Source of the DNA: Rhodococcus sp. IEGM 1409
GTDB taxonomy: Bacteria > Actinomycetota > Actinomycetes > Mycobacteriales > Mycobacteriaceae
DNA length: 64,000 bases
NCBI RefSeq assembly: GCF_030056735.1
Contig: NZ_JASHKN010000010.1
Coordinates: 76,122-140,121, forward strand
Reading direction: 5' to 3'
Shown: piece by piece, positions 24,908 through 33,278 of the stretch
How positions within the stretch are numbered: position 1 is the first letter of the stretch
Layout: each line of letters begins with the position of its first letter
The notes under the pieces: generated by a model
The model's database searches: none
Told to the model about the DNA's origin: nothing
The model's input: only the letters and a program-made list of their open reading frames with translations
Program-made: the position numbers and the translations under genes

Positions 24908-25834
24908 ATGACAGACGCCAGCGCCCCTCGCATCCATCTCGGTCCTGTCGAGGATCCTCACCTTGCCGACGGGATTCGCCGAGCCGGTGGAGTTCTCGTT
25001 CCACTCGCAGAGGCGGAGGGTGTCGTGTGGGCAGACGGGCCGGACACGTTCCCGTTGTCGCTACCCGATTCGGTTCGCTGGGTACAGTTGCCGTTCGCCG
25101 GGATCGAGCCATGGTTCGACGCCGGGGTGATCGACGAGAAGCGTGTCTGGACTTCCGCTGCCGGAGCGTATGCGGGCAACGTGGCCGAGCATGCGATGAT
25201 GCTCCTGCTCGCCGGAGTACGTTCTCTCCCCGAACAATTGGCGGCACAGTCGTGGCGCAAGGAAGAGTTCGACCCGCGAGTGGGCACCCTGCAGGGCTCG
25301 ACCGTGGCGATCATTGGTTGCGGCGGAATCGGCCGGGCGTTGATCCCGTACCTCGCCGCCTCCAAGGTCAAGGTCATCGCAATTACCCGCTCGGGCACTC
25401 CCGTCGAGGGTGCTGCCGAAACGCTCTCGGCCGACCGTACCGGTGAAATCTGGTCCACGGCAGATCACTTCGTGATCGCAGCACCGTCGACATCCGCGAC
25501 GCGGCATCTGGTCGGCAAGGCCGAACTGGACCAGATGTCGGAGTCGAGCTGGATCGTGAACATCGCACGCGGCAACCTTGTCGACACGGACGCGCTGGTC
25601 GATGCTCTCGACGCTGGTTCGATCGGCGGTGCAGCACTGGACGTCACCGACCCCGAGCCGCTGCCGGACGGGCACCGGTTGTGGAAGCTCCCCAACGCGA
25701 TCATCACTCCGCACGTCGCCAACCCGGCTACGACGCTCACACGTGCGCTGGCAGATCACGTGGCCGCCAACGTCGCTCGATTCGCTGTGGGTGAGGACCT
25801 TGCTGCGGTAATCGATCCGTCGGCAGGTTACTGA
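24908..25834 (+). CDS. D-isomer-specific 2-hydroxyacid dehydrogenase
   Basis: 308 residues. Rossmann motif IIGCGGIGRALIPYLAASK (about residues 137-155), then the catalytic set of the family: arginine in NIARGNLVD, acidic residue in DVTDPEPLPDGH and histidine in ITPHVANP. It oxidises or reduces D-2-hydroxy acids with NAD(H) or NADP(H); the shorter N-terminal substrate domain suggests a glyoxylate/hydroxypyruvate-type or broad-range member. A ribosome-binding site is weak. Convergent with the DUF4259 gene, overlapping by 7 bp. Confidence 0.85.
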   Translation: MTDASAPRIHLGPVEDPHLADGIRRAGGVLVPLAEAEGVVWADGPDTFPLSLPDSVRWVQLPFAGIEPWFDAGVIDEKRVWTSAAGAYAGNVAEHAMMLLLAGVRSLPEQLAAQSWRKEEFDPRVGTLQGSTVAIIGCGGIGRALIPYLAASKVKVIAITRSGTPVEGAAETLSADRTGEIWSTADHFVIAAPSTSATRHLVGKAELDQMSESSWIVNIARGNLVDTDALVDALDAGSIGGAALDVTDPEPLPDGHRLWKLPNAIITPHVANPATTLTRALADHVAANVARFAVGEDLAAVIDPSAGY

Positions 25835-26235
25835 ACCGACAGAACGCGCAGATCCTCGAGACCGTCCACGACGGGCACGCGCCACGCGGCAAGCTCTTCC
25901 GGTCCCTGCTCGTCCCACAGTTCGAACAGTTCCGAATCGGTCGACGCGATGGTGCGCTCCACCATTTCGATCAGCCAGGTGAGCCGTTCACTGGTCAGGG
26001 TCGAGGTGAAGGAGTCGAGATCGAGGTCCCGGGCGGCAGGGTCACGCTTGCGATCGGCACGCACGATCAGTACCAATTCGAGCAAGGCGACGGCGATTTG
26101 GCCGCCGTCGACCTCGAGGTAGTCGTCTTCGAATGCCCACTCCACCGATTCGAAGGTGAAATCACCGTGCCCGACGGACGCGATCAAATCCCCTGCGCCG
26201 TCGTTCTCGAACGGTCCCGATCCCCACGCGCCCAC
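25828..26235 (-). CDS. DUF4259 family protein
   Basis: 135 residues. The N-terminus MGAWGSGPFENDGAGDLIAS is the hallmark of the DUF4259 family (small acidic cytoplasmic proteins of unknown function). The remainder is acidic and helical with no membrane segment. Its end overlaps the convergent dehydrogenase gene by 7 bp. The LysE-type exporter gene lies downstream on the same strand, 25 bp beyond in the opposite order of transcription (upstream of this gene). Confidence 0.8.
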   Translation of the reverse strand: MGAWGSGPFENDGAGDLIASVGHGDFTFESVEWAFEDDYLEVDGGQIAVALLELVLIVRADRKRDPAARDLDLDSFTSTLTSERLTWLIEMVERTIASTDSELFELWDEQGPEELAAWRVPVVDGLEDLRVLSVQ

Positions 26236-26260
26236 TGTCTACTCTTTTCCGATTGCCGTG

Positions 26261-26881
26261 TCAGCGCGCTTCGAGCGCGATCTTCGCTCCGAATCCTAGA
26301 AGAACTGTTCCGGTTATGCGCTCGAGTGCCTGTCGCACTCGGGGCTTCTCGAAGGTGCTGCGCGCCCGCGAGAGAAGGACCACGTAGCCGCTGAGCCACA
26401 CGATGGTGATGGCTGCGTGGATGAGCACCAGCAGTGCAAGCGACGGTCCCGTCGGCCACCCGGCCGGAACCAACTGTGGCAACAGTCCGGTGTAGAAGAC
26501 GGCGATCTTGGGGTTGAGCAGGTTGGTGGTGAAGCCCGTCTTCCACGTTCCGGCCTTCTGCGACCGTGGAGTGCCGACACTGTGTTGCATGCGCGAAGAC
26601 CGGCTCTCCCACAGTGCTCGTACCCCGAGATAGATCAGATAGGCGGCGCCCGCGAGCTTGACGACGGTGTAGGCCTCCGCGGATGCGGCCAGGATTGCCG
26701 ACAGTCCGAGGACGGTCAGCAGCCCCCACACGAGGAGGCCGGAGACTATGCCGGCCGCTACCCGGAATCCGGCGGATCTTCCGGCGCCGAGCGCAGCCTG
26801 CGTCACGACGGCCATGTCCGGCCCCGGGACCAGAGTCAGTAGGGCGAGCACAGCTGTGGCGGCGAGCAGAGCGGTCAGCAT
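26261..26881 (-). CDS. LysE/RhtB-family amino-acid exporter
   Basis: 206 residues with about six membrane segments. The N-terminal LLTLVPGPDMAVVTQAALGAG and TTNLLNPKIAVFYTGLLPQL are signature stretches of the LysE/RhtB family, which export amino acids and related compounds by proton exchange. The frame is open upstream to 27043, but ATG 26881 gives the normal family start. Stop lies 25 bp before the DUF4259 gene, probably one transcript. Upstream is a 400-bp gene-free stretch that contains the DnaA-box cluster. Confidence 0.85.
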   Translation of the reverse strand: MLTALLAATAVLALLTLVPGPDMAVVTQAALGAGRSAGFRVAAGIVSGLLVWGLLTVLGLSAILAASAEAYTVVKLAGAAYLIYLGVRALWESRSSRMQHSVGTPRSQKAGTWKTGFTTNLLNPKIAVFYTGLLPQLVPAGWPTGPSLALLVLIHAAITIVWLSGYVVLLSRARSTFEKPRVRQALERITGTVLLGFGAKIALEAR

Positions 26882-27015
26882 GCAACAAGTATGAAGTCGG
26901 GGTGGGGAGCGTTGTCGACCGGTGGTGCCGTGCCTGTGAACAAAGAATGGCGCGACGGTGTGAACTGCGTGGACACGCCCGGAAAGCGGAGTCTCGCGAG
27001 CCTTGTTCGACAAAG

Positions 27016-27134
27016 TTATGCACACTGTGCAGAAACGAAACATTGCAGGTAGAAGGAATAACCCTGTTGTAATTCATCCCTTTGTCCACAGGTTATGCAC
27101 AACTGGGAAGTGGATGTGAATGAAGTTATCCACA
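27016..27134 (+). other. Cluster of four DnaA-box sequences
   Basis: Four nonamers in one orientation within 119 bp: TTATGCACA (27016-27024), TTGTCCACA (27082-27090), TTATGCACA (27093-27101) and TTATCCACA (27126-27134). The last is the classic consensus box and the second is the actinobacterial consensus. A further weak match TGTGCATCG lies inverted at 27141. No dnaA, dnaN or other replication gene is near. The stretch 26882-27280 has no gene. Likely a DnaA-binding site away from the origin. Confidence 0.75.
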
Positions 27135-27280
27135 CCTGTGTGTGCATCGGTGGAGAACTGTCCAACTCCATTGGATACCCGCGAGTAATAAATCCCAACC
27201 AGTGGGTTGACCCCGGGACGTTCGTCCTGTCCAATCGAGGGTTAACGATAGTCGTGCGATGCTCAGGGGGCGCTTGACGG

Positions 27281-28291
27281 ATGCGGAGATTTGGGTTTGT
27301 CGGGATTGTGTTGGTCGTGCTCGCGCTTGTTGTGGGCGGAGTGGCGTATGCCGAACCGGCGCCTGAAAATCCACCAGGAGATCTGGCCGGTCAGGCCGGC
27401 GCCCACATCAATCGCATAGAGCGGTTGTCGCCCACGCGCAGTGCCGTGTTCGTCGATTCGCCGGCGATGCGACGCGAGGTGCAAGTGCAGGTTCTGCATC
27501 CCGCGTCCGATGCCGGCGCGCGTCCGTCCTTCTACCTACTCGACGGCGTCAGTGCCGGTTCGGAATCCGGATACTCCGAGAGCACCTGGACCCAGAAGAC
27601 CGACATCGAAGCATTTTTCGCCGACAAGAACGTCAACGTCGTTCTCCCTGTAGGCGGTACCGGCAGTTTCTACACCAACTGGAAGAACGACGATCCGAAT
27701 CTCGGCGTGAACAAGTGGGAATCATTTCTTGCCGAAGAGCTTCCGGCGTTGATCGATTCGGCGTTCTCCGGAAACGGGACGAACGTGGTCGGTGGGGTGT
27801 CCATGGGTGCGCTCGGCGCAGCCAACCTCATCACTCATCATCCGAAGCTCTACACCGGATTGGCCTCGTACAGTGGCTGTCTCGACAACTCCGAGTCGTC
27901 CTCGCAGGATTCCGTGCGGCTCACCGTGGCCAGCAAGGCAGGCGACGCCACCAACATGTGGGGCCCGGTATCGGACCCTGATTGGCAAAAGCATGATCCG
28001 TCCACCAACGCGGAAACGCTGCGTGGGAAGACGATTTACGTTTCCTCGGGTACGGGTGCACCCGGAGAGTACGACAACATCTTCACCCCGAGCGGCCTGC
28101 AGACCGCCATCGAAGGCGGACCGCTCGAGGCGCTCGCGAACACATGCACGCAACTGTTCGAAGCGAAGTTGGGGGAACTGTCGATTCCCGCAGTGTTCGC
28201 GTATCGAAACGCCGGCACTCATTCATGGCCGTACTGGCAAGACGCGCTTCACGATTCCTGGCCGACGGTGAAGGCGGCGCTAGGAATGTGA
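27281..28291 (+). CDS. Antigen-85-type mycolyltransferase (secreted esterase)
   Basis: 336 residues. A signal peptide (FVGIVLVVLALVVGGVAYA) precedes an alpha/beta-hydrolase domain. The nucleophile elbow GGVSMGALGA places the serine at 174; the histidine is in GTHSWPYW (H314), and the fold includes VVLPVGGTGSFYTNW, matching the antigen 85/Cmt family that transfers mycolic acids from trehalose monomycolate to trehalose or arabinogalactan. It acts outside the membrane. The DnaA-box cluster lies about 150-260 bp upstream of the start and could touch its promoter. Confidence 0.87.
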   Translation: MRRFGFVGIVLVVLALVVGGVAYAEPAPENPPGDLAGQAGAHINRIERLSPTRSAVFVDSPAMRREVQVQVLHPASDAGARPSFYLLDGVSAGSESGYSESTWTQKTDIEAFFADKNVNVVLPVGGTGSFYTNWKNDDPNLGVNKWESFLAEELPALIDSAFSGNGTNVVGGVSMGALGAANLITHHPKLYTGLASYSGCLDNSESSSQDSVRLTVASKAGDATNMWGPVSDPDWQKHDPSTNAETLRGKTIYVSSGTGAPGEYDNIFTPSGLQTAIEGGPLEALANTCTQLFEAKLGELSIPAVFAYRNAGTHSWPYWQDALHDSWPTVKAALGM

Positions 28292-28311
28292 ACAGGAATG
28301 TGAGCTGAGAA

Positions 28312-29181
28312 TTACTCGGCCAGTGCCAGTTCGAGCAACTGGAGTGCGCCGTCACGGGTCTGCGCAGCTGCGATGAACCCGGCCTTGTGGCAGAACACCG
28401 AACTGTCGACGCCCGTCTCGGCGGCAAGATCCGAGCCGTTGAGGCCGCGCCACTGCTCCGGCAACAGCTTTCGTGAACCGAACTTGGAGTCGGCAGGCTT
28501 TACCGTCTGAATCGACCAGCCGCCGTTGGTGTTCGGGAAAATCGTGAACAGCAGTTTCGGCTGGGCTGATGCGGCGCGGCCGTGGGGAACGAAGCGTTCC
28601 AACACGACGAAGCGCGGGTCCGTTGCCTTCTCGTAGGTTTCGGTGAACTCGCGCTCGGCTGCCGCGTCGCCGGCGTACTTGGCGCGCAGGCGAATCAAGA
28701 CCTGAGTTGCGAGAACTACTGCCAACTCGAACTGGGTGTCGAACTCCTCGTCGGTGGACGAGATCGGGTTGAACAGGTCCAACACTGAGGACAGATCAAA
28801 AGGCTTGGTGCCGAAATCGTTGAGGGTGTAGATCTCCTGGCCGTTGTCGACGGCGTCGATGCCCTCGACCAGTCGGCTGTCGATCCGTCGGAAGACGGAC
28901 GCGTCGCCTTCGCAGAACTTCAAGCCGTATTCCTGCCAGAGCAGACCGAAGGCGGAGTACAGAATGCCGTTGCTTCGCTCGCCGGCATCGCGCTGGTGGT
29001 GGTCGAAGCGGCCCTCGGCCGGGTTGTAGCGACCGCCGACGTCGAGCACGATGTCCGCGCTGTCGAGGACGTCCTCGTCACGGCTGCGAACGACGGTGGC
29101 GTCGGGGTACAGCTGCTTGAGCAGCGATACGCCGAAGACGTCGTCTGCATGGAACTTGCCGTTATGGGTCGCGATGATCAC
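28312..29181 (-). CDS. MYG1-family (DHH-like) protein
   Basis: 289 residues. The N-terminus IIATHNGKFHADDVFGVSLL, the acidic DVGGRYNPAEGRFDHHQRDA and HKAGFIAAAQTRDGALQL are typical of MYG1/UPF0160 proteins. The DHH-like residues suggest a metal-dependent 3'-5' exonuclease or phosphoesterase, as reported for eukaryotic MYG1. Cytoplasmic by composition. Stand-alone gene, convergent with the mycolyltransferase gene and 37 bp from the 5'-nucleotidase stop. Confidence 0.85.
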   Translation of the reverse strand: MIIATHNGKFHADDVFGVSLLKQLYPDATVVRSRDEDVLDSADIVLDVGGRYNPAEGRFDHHQRDAGERSNGILYSAFGLLWQEYGLKFCEGDASVFRRIDSRLVEGIDAVDNGQEIYTLNDFGTKPFDLSSVLDLFNPISSTDEEFDTQFELAVVLATQVLIRLRAKYAGDAAAEREFTETYEKATDPRFVVLERFVPHGRAASAQPKLLFTIFPNTNGGWSIQTVKPADSKFGSRKLLPEQWRGLNGSDLAAETGVDSSVFCHKAGFIAAAQTRDGALQLLELALAE

Positions 29182-29218
29182 CCGTCGAGACTAGGCAATC
29201 GAGCGCGGGGATGCCTAT

Positions 29219-30913
29219 TCAGCCGATGGTGCGGATGCGGTCGGTGGCAGGTGGCGAGACCGGTGACCCGGCTGCGAACAGGGCGGTCAAGGCGTCGAGG
29301 TCGTTGCCCGCACCGGTCATCTGGGTGGAGTTCTTCAGCGCGGTGAAGCCGTCCCCGCCCTCGGCGAGGAACTTGTTCACCACGACGCTGTAGACGGCGT
29401 CGGGTGCGATGTCCTGCCCGTTCAGGCGCATTTCCGAGATGCGCGTGCCCGGCGCTGCCCGTCGGTCCAGGGTGTAGGTGAAGCCCGCGGACGGTGAGAG
29501 GATGCGCTCGGTACCGGCGCCGTCGACGCCGATCTGGAATTGCTGTTCCAGAGTGTCCTTCAGCACCGCTCCTGTGACGGAGAGCACCTCGAGACTGTTA
29601 CCGAAGGGTTGCACACCGTAGGCCTGGCGGTAGGTGATCTGGCCGGAAGTGCCGAAGTCCAAGTCCTCGCGCATGCCGCCGGGGTTCGTCAACGCGAGTT
29701 GAGCGCCTCGTGTCGATCCGGCTGCGAGTTGAGCGTCGGCGACCAGGTTGCCGAGTGTCGATTCGCCGCTGGGTACCCGGTCCCGTGTCAGGTCGGCGGT
29801 GATGGTCCCCACCGGTCGCTGAGCGCTTTCCGACGCCTCCGACCAGGCACGGTCGGCGAGAGCCTGAATGTCGGGATCCGGCGAAATATCGTGTGTCACT
29901 ATCTGATTGAAAGCGGACGTCTGATCACGAACGACCTCGCGAGTGTTGCGATCGATAGTCACGTCTGCGACGGACACGATCCGGCCGTGCGAAGCGCCCT
30001 GCATCACGACTCTGGGATTGCCTGCGGGGTCAGGGAATTCGCAGTTGTACTGCTGGTGGCTGTCGGCGGTGAAGATGACGTCCACCTTTGGCGATGCGCG
30101 CAATGCGATGTCGTGGGCCGGGCCTGACTCGACGTTGCAGTCGTTCGGCCCGCCCTCGACAGCTGGTTCGTCCCCACGGTGCAGGAGGACGGTGATGGCT
30201 TTGACACCGAAGAAGTCGAGGACGTCGGCGGTGCGGTTGATCGCTTCGACCTCGTCGCCGAACTGCAGATCGGCGATCCCGCGAGGCGTGACGATCTGCG
30301 ACGTGTTGGCGGGGGAAATCGCGATGACTCCGAGCGGAATGCCGTCGACCATGTTCACGGTGAACGGCAGCGTGGCCGGAGCGCCATTGGTGTACGTCAT
30401 GTTCGCGGCCATCAGTGGGAAGTTGGCGCCGCCGAAGGACGGGCTGAACGTGCATGCGTCGACGGCGGAGCAACCACCGGACTGCATGCGACGGAACTCG
30501 GCTAGCCCCTTGTCCAGCTCGTGGTTGCCGATCGCGGAAGCGTCGATCTTCATCCGGTTCAGGAGTTCGACCGTAGGTTCGTCGTTGAACATCGCCGACT
30601 CGAGCGCCGACGATCCCCAGTTGTCACCGACCGAATACAGCAGCGAGTTGGTGGCTTGGCTGCGAAGTTGCGTCACGTAGGCCGCAAGGTACGCCGCGCC
30701 ACCGGCGGGAGTGAGCGAGCCGTCGGCCTGCCTGATCTCGCTGCGAATACCTTCCGGCGGGCGGAGGCTGCCGTGCAGATCATTGAAGGCCAACAGGCGG
30801 ACGGACACCGTGTCCTGGGACTGGGCGGTGGCGACGCCACTCAGGGAGGTCGCGGTGGTAGCGAGAAGGGTCGTTGCGAGCACGGCACACGTTCGTGTCA
30901 TGCGTCGCGTCAT
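29219..30913 (-). CDS. Secreted 5'-nucleotidase/UshA-like metallophosphoesterase
   Basis: 564 residues. Signal peptide (TCAVLATTLLATTATSLSGVATA), then the calcineurin-type domain with FNDLHGSL, SVGDNWGSSA, GNHELDKGL and TADSHQQYNC metal-binding motifs, then the 5'-nucleotidase C-terminal domain (ALTNPGGMREDL, YGVQPFGNSLEV). It should hydrolyse extracellular nucleotides for phosphate and nucleoside salvage. The ATG at 30913 overlaps the hisC2 stop as ATGA; a second ATG is at 30901. The frame stays open far upstream through hisC2, but that translation is a shadow. Confidence 0.87.
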   Translation of the reverse strand: MTRRMTRTCAVLATTLLATTATSLSGVATAQSQDTVSVRLLAFNDLHGSLRPPEGIRSEIRQADGSLTPAGGAAYLAAYVTQLRSQATNSLLYSVGDNWGSSALESAMFNDEPTVELLNRMKIDASAIGNHELDKGLAEFRRMQSGGCSAVDACTFSPSFGGANFPLMAANMTYTNGAPATLPFTVNMVDGIPLGVIAISPANTSQIVTPRGIADLQFGDEVEAINRTADVLDFFGVKAITVLLHRGDEPAVEGGPNDCNVESGPAHDIALRASPKVDVIFTADSHQQYNCEFPDPAGNPRVVMQGASHGRIVSVADVTIDRNTREVVRDQTSAFNQIVTHDISPDPDIQALADRAWSEASESAQRPVGTITADLTRDRVPSGESTLGNLVADAQLAAGSTRGAQLALTNPGGMREDLDFGTSGQITYRQAYGVQPFGNSLEVLSVTGAVLKDTLEQQFQIGVDGAGTERILSPSAGFTYTLDRRAAPGTRISEMRLNGQDIAPDAVYSVVVNKFLAEGGDGFTALKNSTQMTGAGNDLDALTALFAAGSPVSPPATDRIRTIG

Positions 30914-31965
30914 GCGTCGTGCGCGACGTCGGTGTTCGCGAAAGCGAGGAACGCGTCGTTCTCGTGCGGGTCGCCGATGGTCATCCGGACGCCCTCGACG
31001 CCGTACTGACGGATCAGAATGCCCGCTTCGGTACTTGCCTCGGCGAAACCGGGAGAGAGCTCTCCGAGGGGGAGATAGACGAAGTTCGCCGACGACTCGG
31101 GGACGGTGTAGCCGGCCTCGATCAGAGCGGTCCGAACTCGGGTCCGCTCGGCGATGACACCCTCCGTGCGGGCAAGCAGTTCGTCTGCGGCAGCCAGCGA
31201 AGCGATCGCGGCGGCCTGGGCAACGGCGCTCACGGTGAACGGGGTGTGCACCTTGCCGAGGGCCACGATGATCTCCGGTTCCGCGACGGCATAACCCACG
31301 CGGATGCCGGCGAGGCCGTACGCCTTCGAGAAGGTGCGCAGAACAACGACGTTGGGGCGGCTGCGGAACAGTTCGATGCCGTCGGCGTCCGAGCGTGAGT
31401 ATTCGAAGTACGCCTCGTCGAGTGCGACGACGACGTGTGCCGGGACCGCGTCGAGGAAGCTTTCGAGTTCCGCCCTCGACAGCGCATTGCCGGTCGGGTT
31501 GTTGGGGTTGCACACGAAGATCAACCGCGTGCGATCGGTGATCGCGGCCAGCATCGCGTCGAGGTCGTGGCCGAAGTCCTCGGTCAGCGGAACCTTGACC
31601 GAGACGGCGTGGCCGACCTGGGTGACCACGGGGTACGCCTCGAACGAACGCCACGCGTAGATGACCTCGTCGCCCTGATCGCACGTGATCTGCACGAGTT
31701 CTTGGCACAGCGTCACGGAGCCACAACCAGCGGCGACGTTGGCAGGCTCGACTTTCAAGAAGGTGGCCAGCGCATCGATGAGGGCGACCGCAGCGTTGTC
31801 CGGGTAGCGGTTGGCATTCGCGACGGCGTCGGCGACTGCATCACGCACACCGGGCAACGGGCCCACCGTCGTTTCGTTGCTCGCAAGCTTGATCGCACCC
31901 GGAAAACTGCGTCCGGGAACGTAGGCGGGGATGGAGGCGAGGTCAGGGCGAATGTGTGCGGTCAC
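30910..31965 (-). CDS. hisC2: Histidinol-phosphate/aromatic aminotransferase
   Basis: 351 residues, fold-type I aminotransferase of the HisC branch. SNETTVGPLPGV opens the protein, VCNPNNPTGN binds PLP phosphate, LDEAYFEY carries the cofactor aspartate, and the Schiff-base lysine is in RTFSKAYGLAGIRVGY. It is not in a his operon, which together with position fits the second HisC (Rv3772, HisC2/aromatic aminotransferase) of mycobacteria, with phenylalanine or tyrosine biosynthesis as a possible role. Downstream nucleotidase gene is translationally coupled. Confidence 0.85.
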   Translation of the reverse strand: MTAHIRPDLASIPAYVPGRSFPGAIKLASNETTVGPLPGVRDAVADAVANANRYPDNAAVALIDALATFLKVEPANVAAGCGSVTLCQELVQITCDQGDEVIYAWRSFEAYPVVTQVGHAVSVKVPLTEDFGHDLDAMLAAITDRTRLIFVCNPNNPTGNALSRAELESFLDAVPAHVVVALDEAYFEYSRSDADGIELFRSRPNVVVLRTFSKAYGLAGIRVGYAVAEPEIIVALGKVHTPFTVSAVAQAAAIASLAAADELLARTEGVIAERTRVRTALIEAGYTVPESSANFVYLPLGELSPGFAEASTEAGILIRQYGVEGVRMTIGDPHENDAFLAFANTDVAHDA

Positions 31966-32026
31966 GAGTCGATTATGCGCGCACTGATTTGGTGCGTTGC
32001 GGCCGTCTGCGTGTCACAGTTGGAAG

Positions 32027-32746
32027 ATGTCGGAAATCTTCCGGGCCACCGCATATCTGCGCGGAGCCGAAGGGGAGGTCGCCACGGCTGTTCCACTGAC
32101 GGTGGTGGAGCCGGACGGCCCGACACGAGGCGGAATCGTCGTGCTGCACGAAGCCCGGCAGTTCAGCCCGGCTCTGCTGAATCTGATGTGCGCACTCGCC
32201 GGCGAAGGGTGGGTGAGCGTCGCACCGCACCTGTTCCATCGCGAACCCGAACACATGCAGGGCGAGGTGTTCGGTGACAACCTCTTCGCCGACTTCGATG
32301 CAACCCTCGACTGGCTCGTCGGGCGCGAAGTTCTCGCCGACACCATCGGAGTGCTCGGATTCGACGACGCCGGGACCGCGGCGATGCTCGTGGCCACCAG
32401 CCGTCCCGTCGGCGCTGCGGTGAGCGTCGCCGCCCGGGGAATCGTCGAAGCCTTGTCGGTGGACGCTCAGGCGCTTGTCGACGCGGCCACGTTCCTGCAG
32501 GCGCCGTGGCTGGCTCTGTACGGCGAGGACGATCCCAGCACGCCTCGCGAGCACGTGACTCTGCTCCGGGAAGCGACCGCGAAGGCTGACGTCGCGACGC
32601 TGGTGGTCAGTTACGCCGGATTGGCTCACCGGGCCGACGAGCCGCCACAGCTGTCCGAGGACGCTGACGTCGACGACCCAGGTTCAGCCTCGATCATCGA
32701 AGCTCAGACCCGGATCTTCGACTGGTTCGACAGCCACCTGCGGTAA
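32027..32746 (+). CDS. Dienelactone-hydrolase-like protein lacking the usual nucleophile
   Basis: 239 residues, alpha/beta-hydrolase of the DLH family (GGIVVLHEARQFSP, GWVSVAPHLFHRE, LYGEDDPSTP, YAGLAHR). In active members the nucleophile sits in G-x-C-x-G-G; here the corresponding turn is LGFDDAGTAAM, with aspartate 113 in place of cysteine. The acid (D168 or D169) and histidine (H201) are present. It may therefore be catalytically impaired or use another residue. ATG 32027 is the preferred start. It is divergent from hisC2. Confidence 0.75.
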   Translation: MSEIFRATAYLRGAEGEVATAVPLTVVEPDGPTRGGIVVLHEARQFSPALLNLMCALAGEGWVSVAPHLFHREPEHMQGEVFGDNLFADFDATLDWLVGREVLADTIGVLGFDDAGTAAMLVATSRPVGAAVSVAARGIVEALSVDAQALVDAATFLQAPWLALYGEDDPSTPREHVTLLREATAKADVATLVVSYAGLAHRADEPPQLSEDADVDDPGSASIIEAQTRIFDWFDSHLR

Positions 32747-32842
32747 GTCGACAAAACAGGGCGCTGACCACACGTTTTGCCTTTGGTGGCGAAGGGTGTG
32801 TAATCTTTCGATCCGGCGGTCCGAAAGGATCGGAACCCCCAG

Positions 32843-32934
32843 GGAGGCGTGCCAGAGCGGCCGAATGGGACTCACTGCTAATGAGTTGTCCCTTTTACGA
32901 GGGACCGGAGGTTCAAATCCTCTCGCCTCCGCCA
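32843..32934 (+). tRNA. tRNA-Ser(GCU)
   Basis: Class II tRNA of 92 bases. Acceptor GGAGGCG (32843-32849) pairs with CGCCTCC (32924-32930); discriminator G and encoded CCA (32932-32934) follow. Anticodon loop CTGCTAA gives GCT at 32877-32879. Long variable arm present. A short hairpin GCCGGT/ACCGGC follows at 32936-32954 without a T run. Confidence 0.97.
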
Positions 32935-33016
32935 AGCCGGTGATTTTGACCGGCGGGTTAGAAATGATAGAAATTACGACGGCAAGACACGCAAGACCAG
33001 CAAGACAACAGAACAT

Positions 33017-33089
33017 GCGCCCGTAGCTCAACGGATAGAGCACTTGACTACGGATCAAGAGGTTAGGGGTTCGAATCCCTTCGGGCGCA
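33017..33089 (+). tRNA. tRNA-Arg(ACG)
   Basis: 73-base tRNA. Acceptor GCGCCCG (33017-33023) pairs with CGGGCGC (33082-33088), discriminator A. CCA is not encoded (CACAA follows). The anticodon loop CTACGGA gives ACG at 33050-33052, to be edited to ICG by TadA, whose gene lies in this window. It is 82 bp after tRNA-Ser(GCU). Confidence 0.97.
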
Positions 33090-33094
33090 CAACA

Positions 33095-33134
33095 GAAAGC
33101 CCCTCACCGGCAGAGATGCCGATGAGGGGCTTTC
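33095..33134 (+). terminator. Rho-independent terminator after tRNA-Arg(ACG)
   Basis: Arms GAAAGCCCCTCA (33095-33106) and TGAGGGGCTTTC (33123-33134) with an inner GGC/GCC pair; TTG follows. It probably ends the transcript carrying the two tRNAs. The 140 bp up to the antiporter gene show nothing else. Confidence 0.88.
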
Positions 33135-33278
33135 TTGTGTGCGAGTCTTCTTTCGCGGCGACGTTGGTCACATCTTGACTTGAATGGCGGCTGACCAACC
33201 TCGAACCAGCCAGACAAGAGGCGCACCGCAAGCACCTGTACCGAACGCAGATTCGTCACCTATGTCCGATAATGGTCC

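Noticed and set aside
27016-27134. The DnaA-box cluster as the chromosomal origin
   Set aside because: No dnaA, dnaN, rpmH or recF is near, and only four boxes in one orientation are present; oriC of this group lies beside dnaA.
29219-31726. One 835-codon minus-strand frame running through the nucleotidase and hisC2
   Set aside because: The upstream part is the arginine-rich shadow of hisC2; the signal peptide and the ATGA overlap fix the nucleotidase start at 30913.
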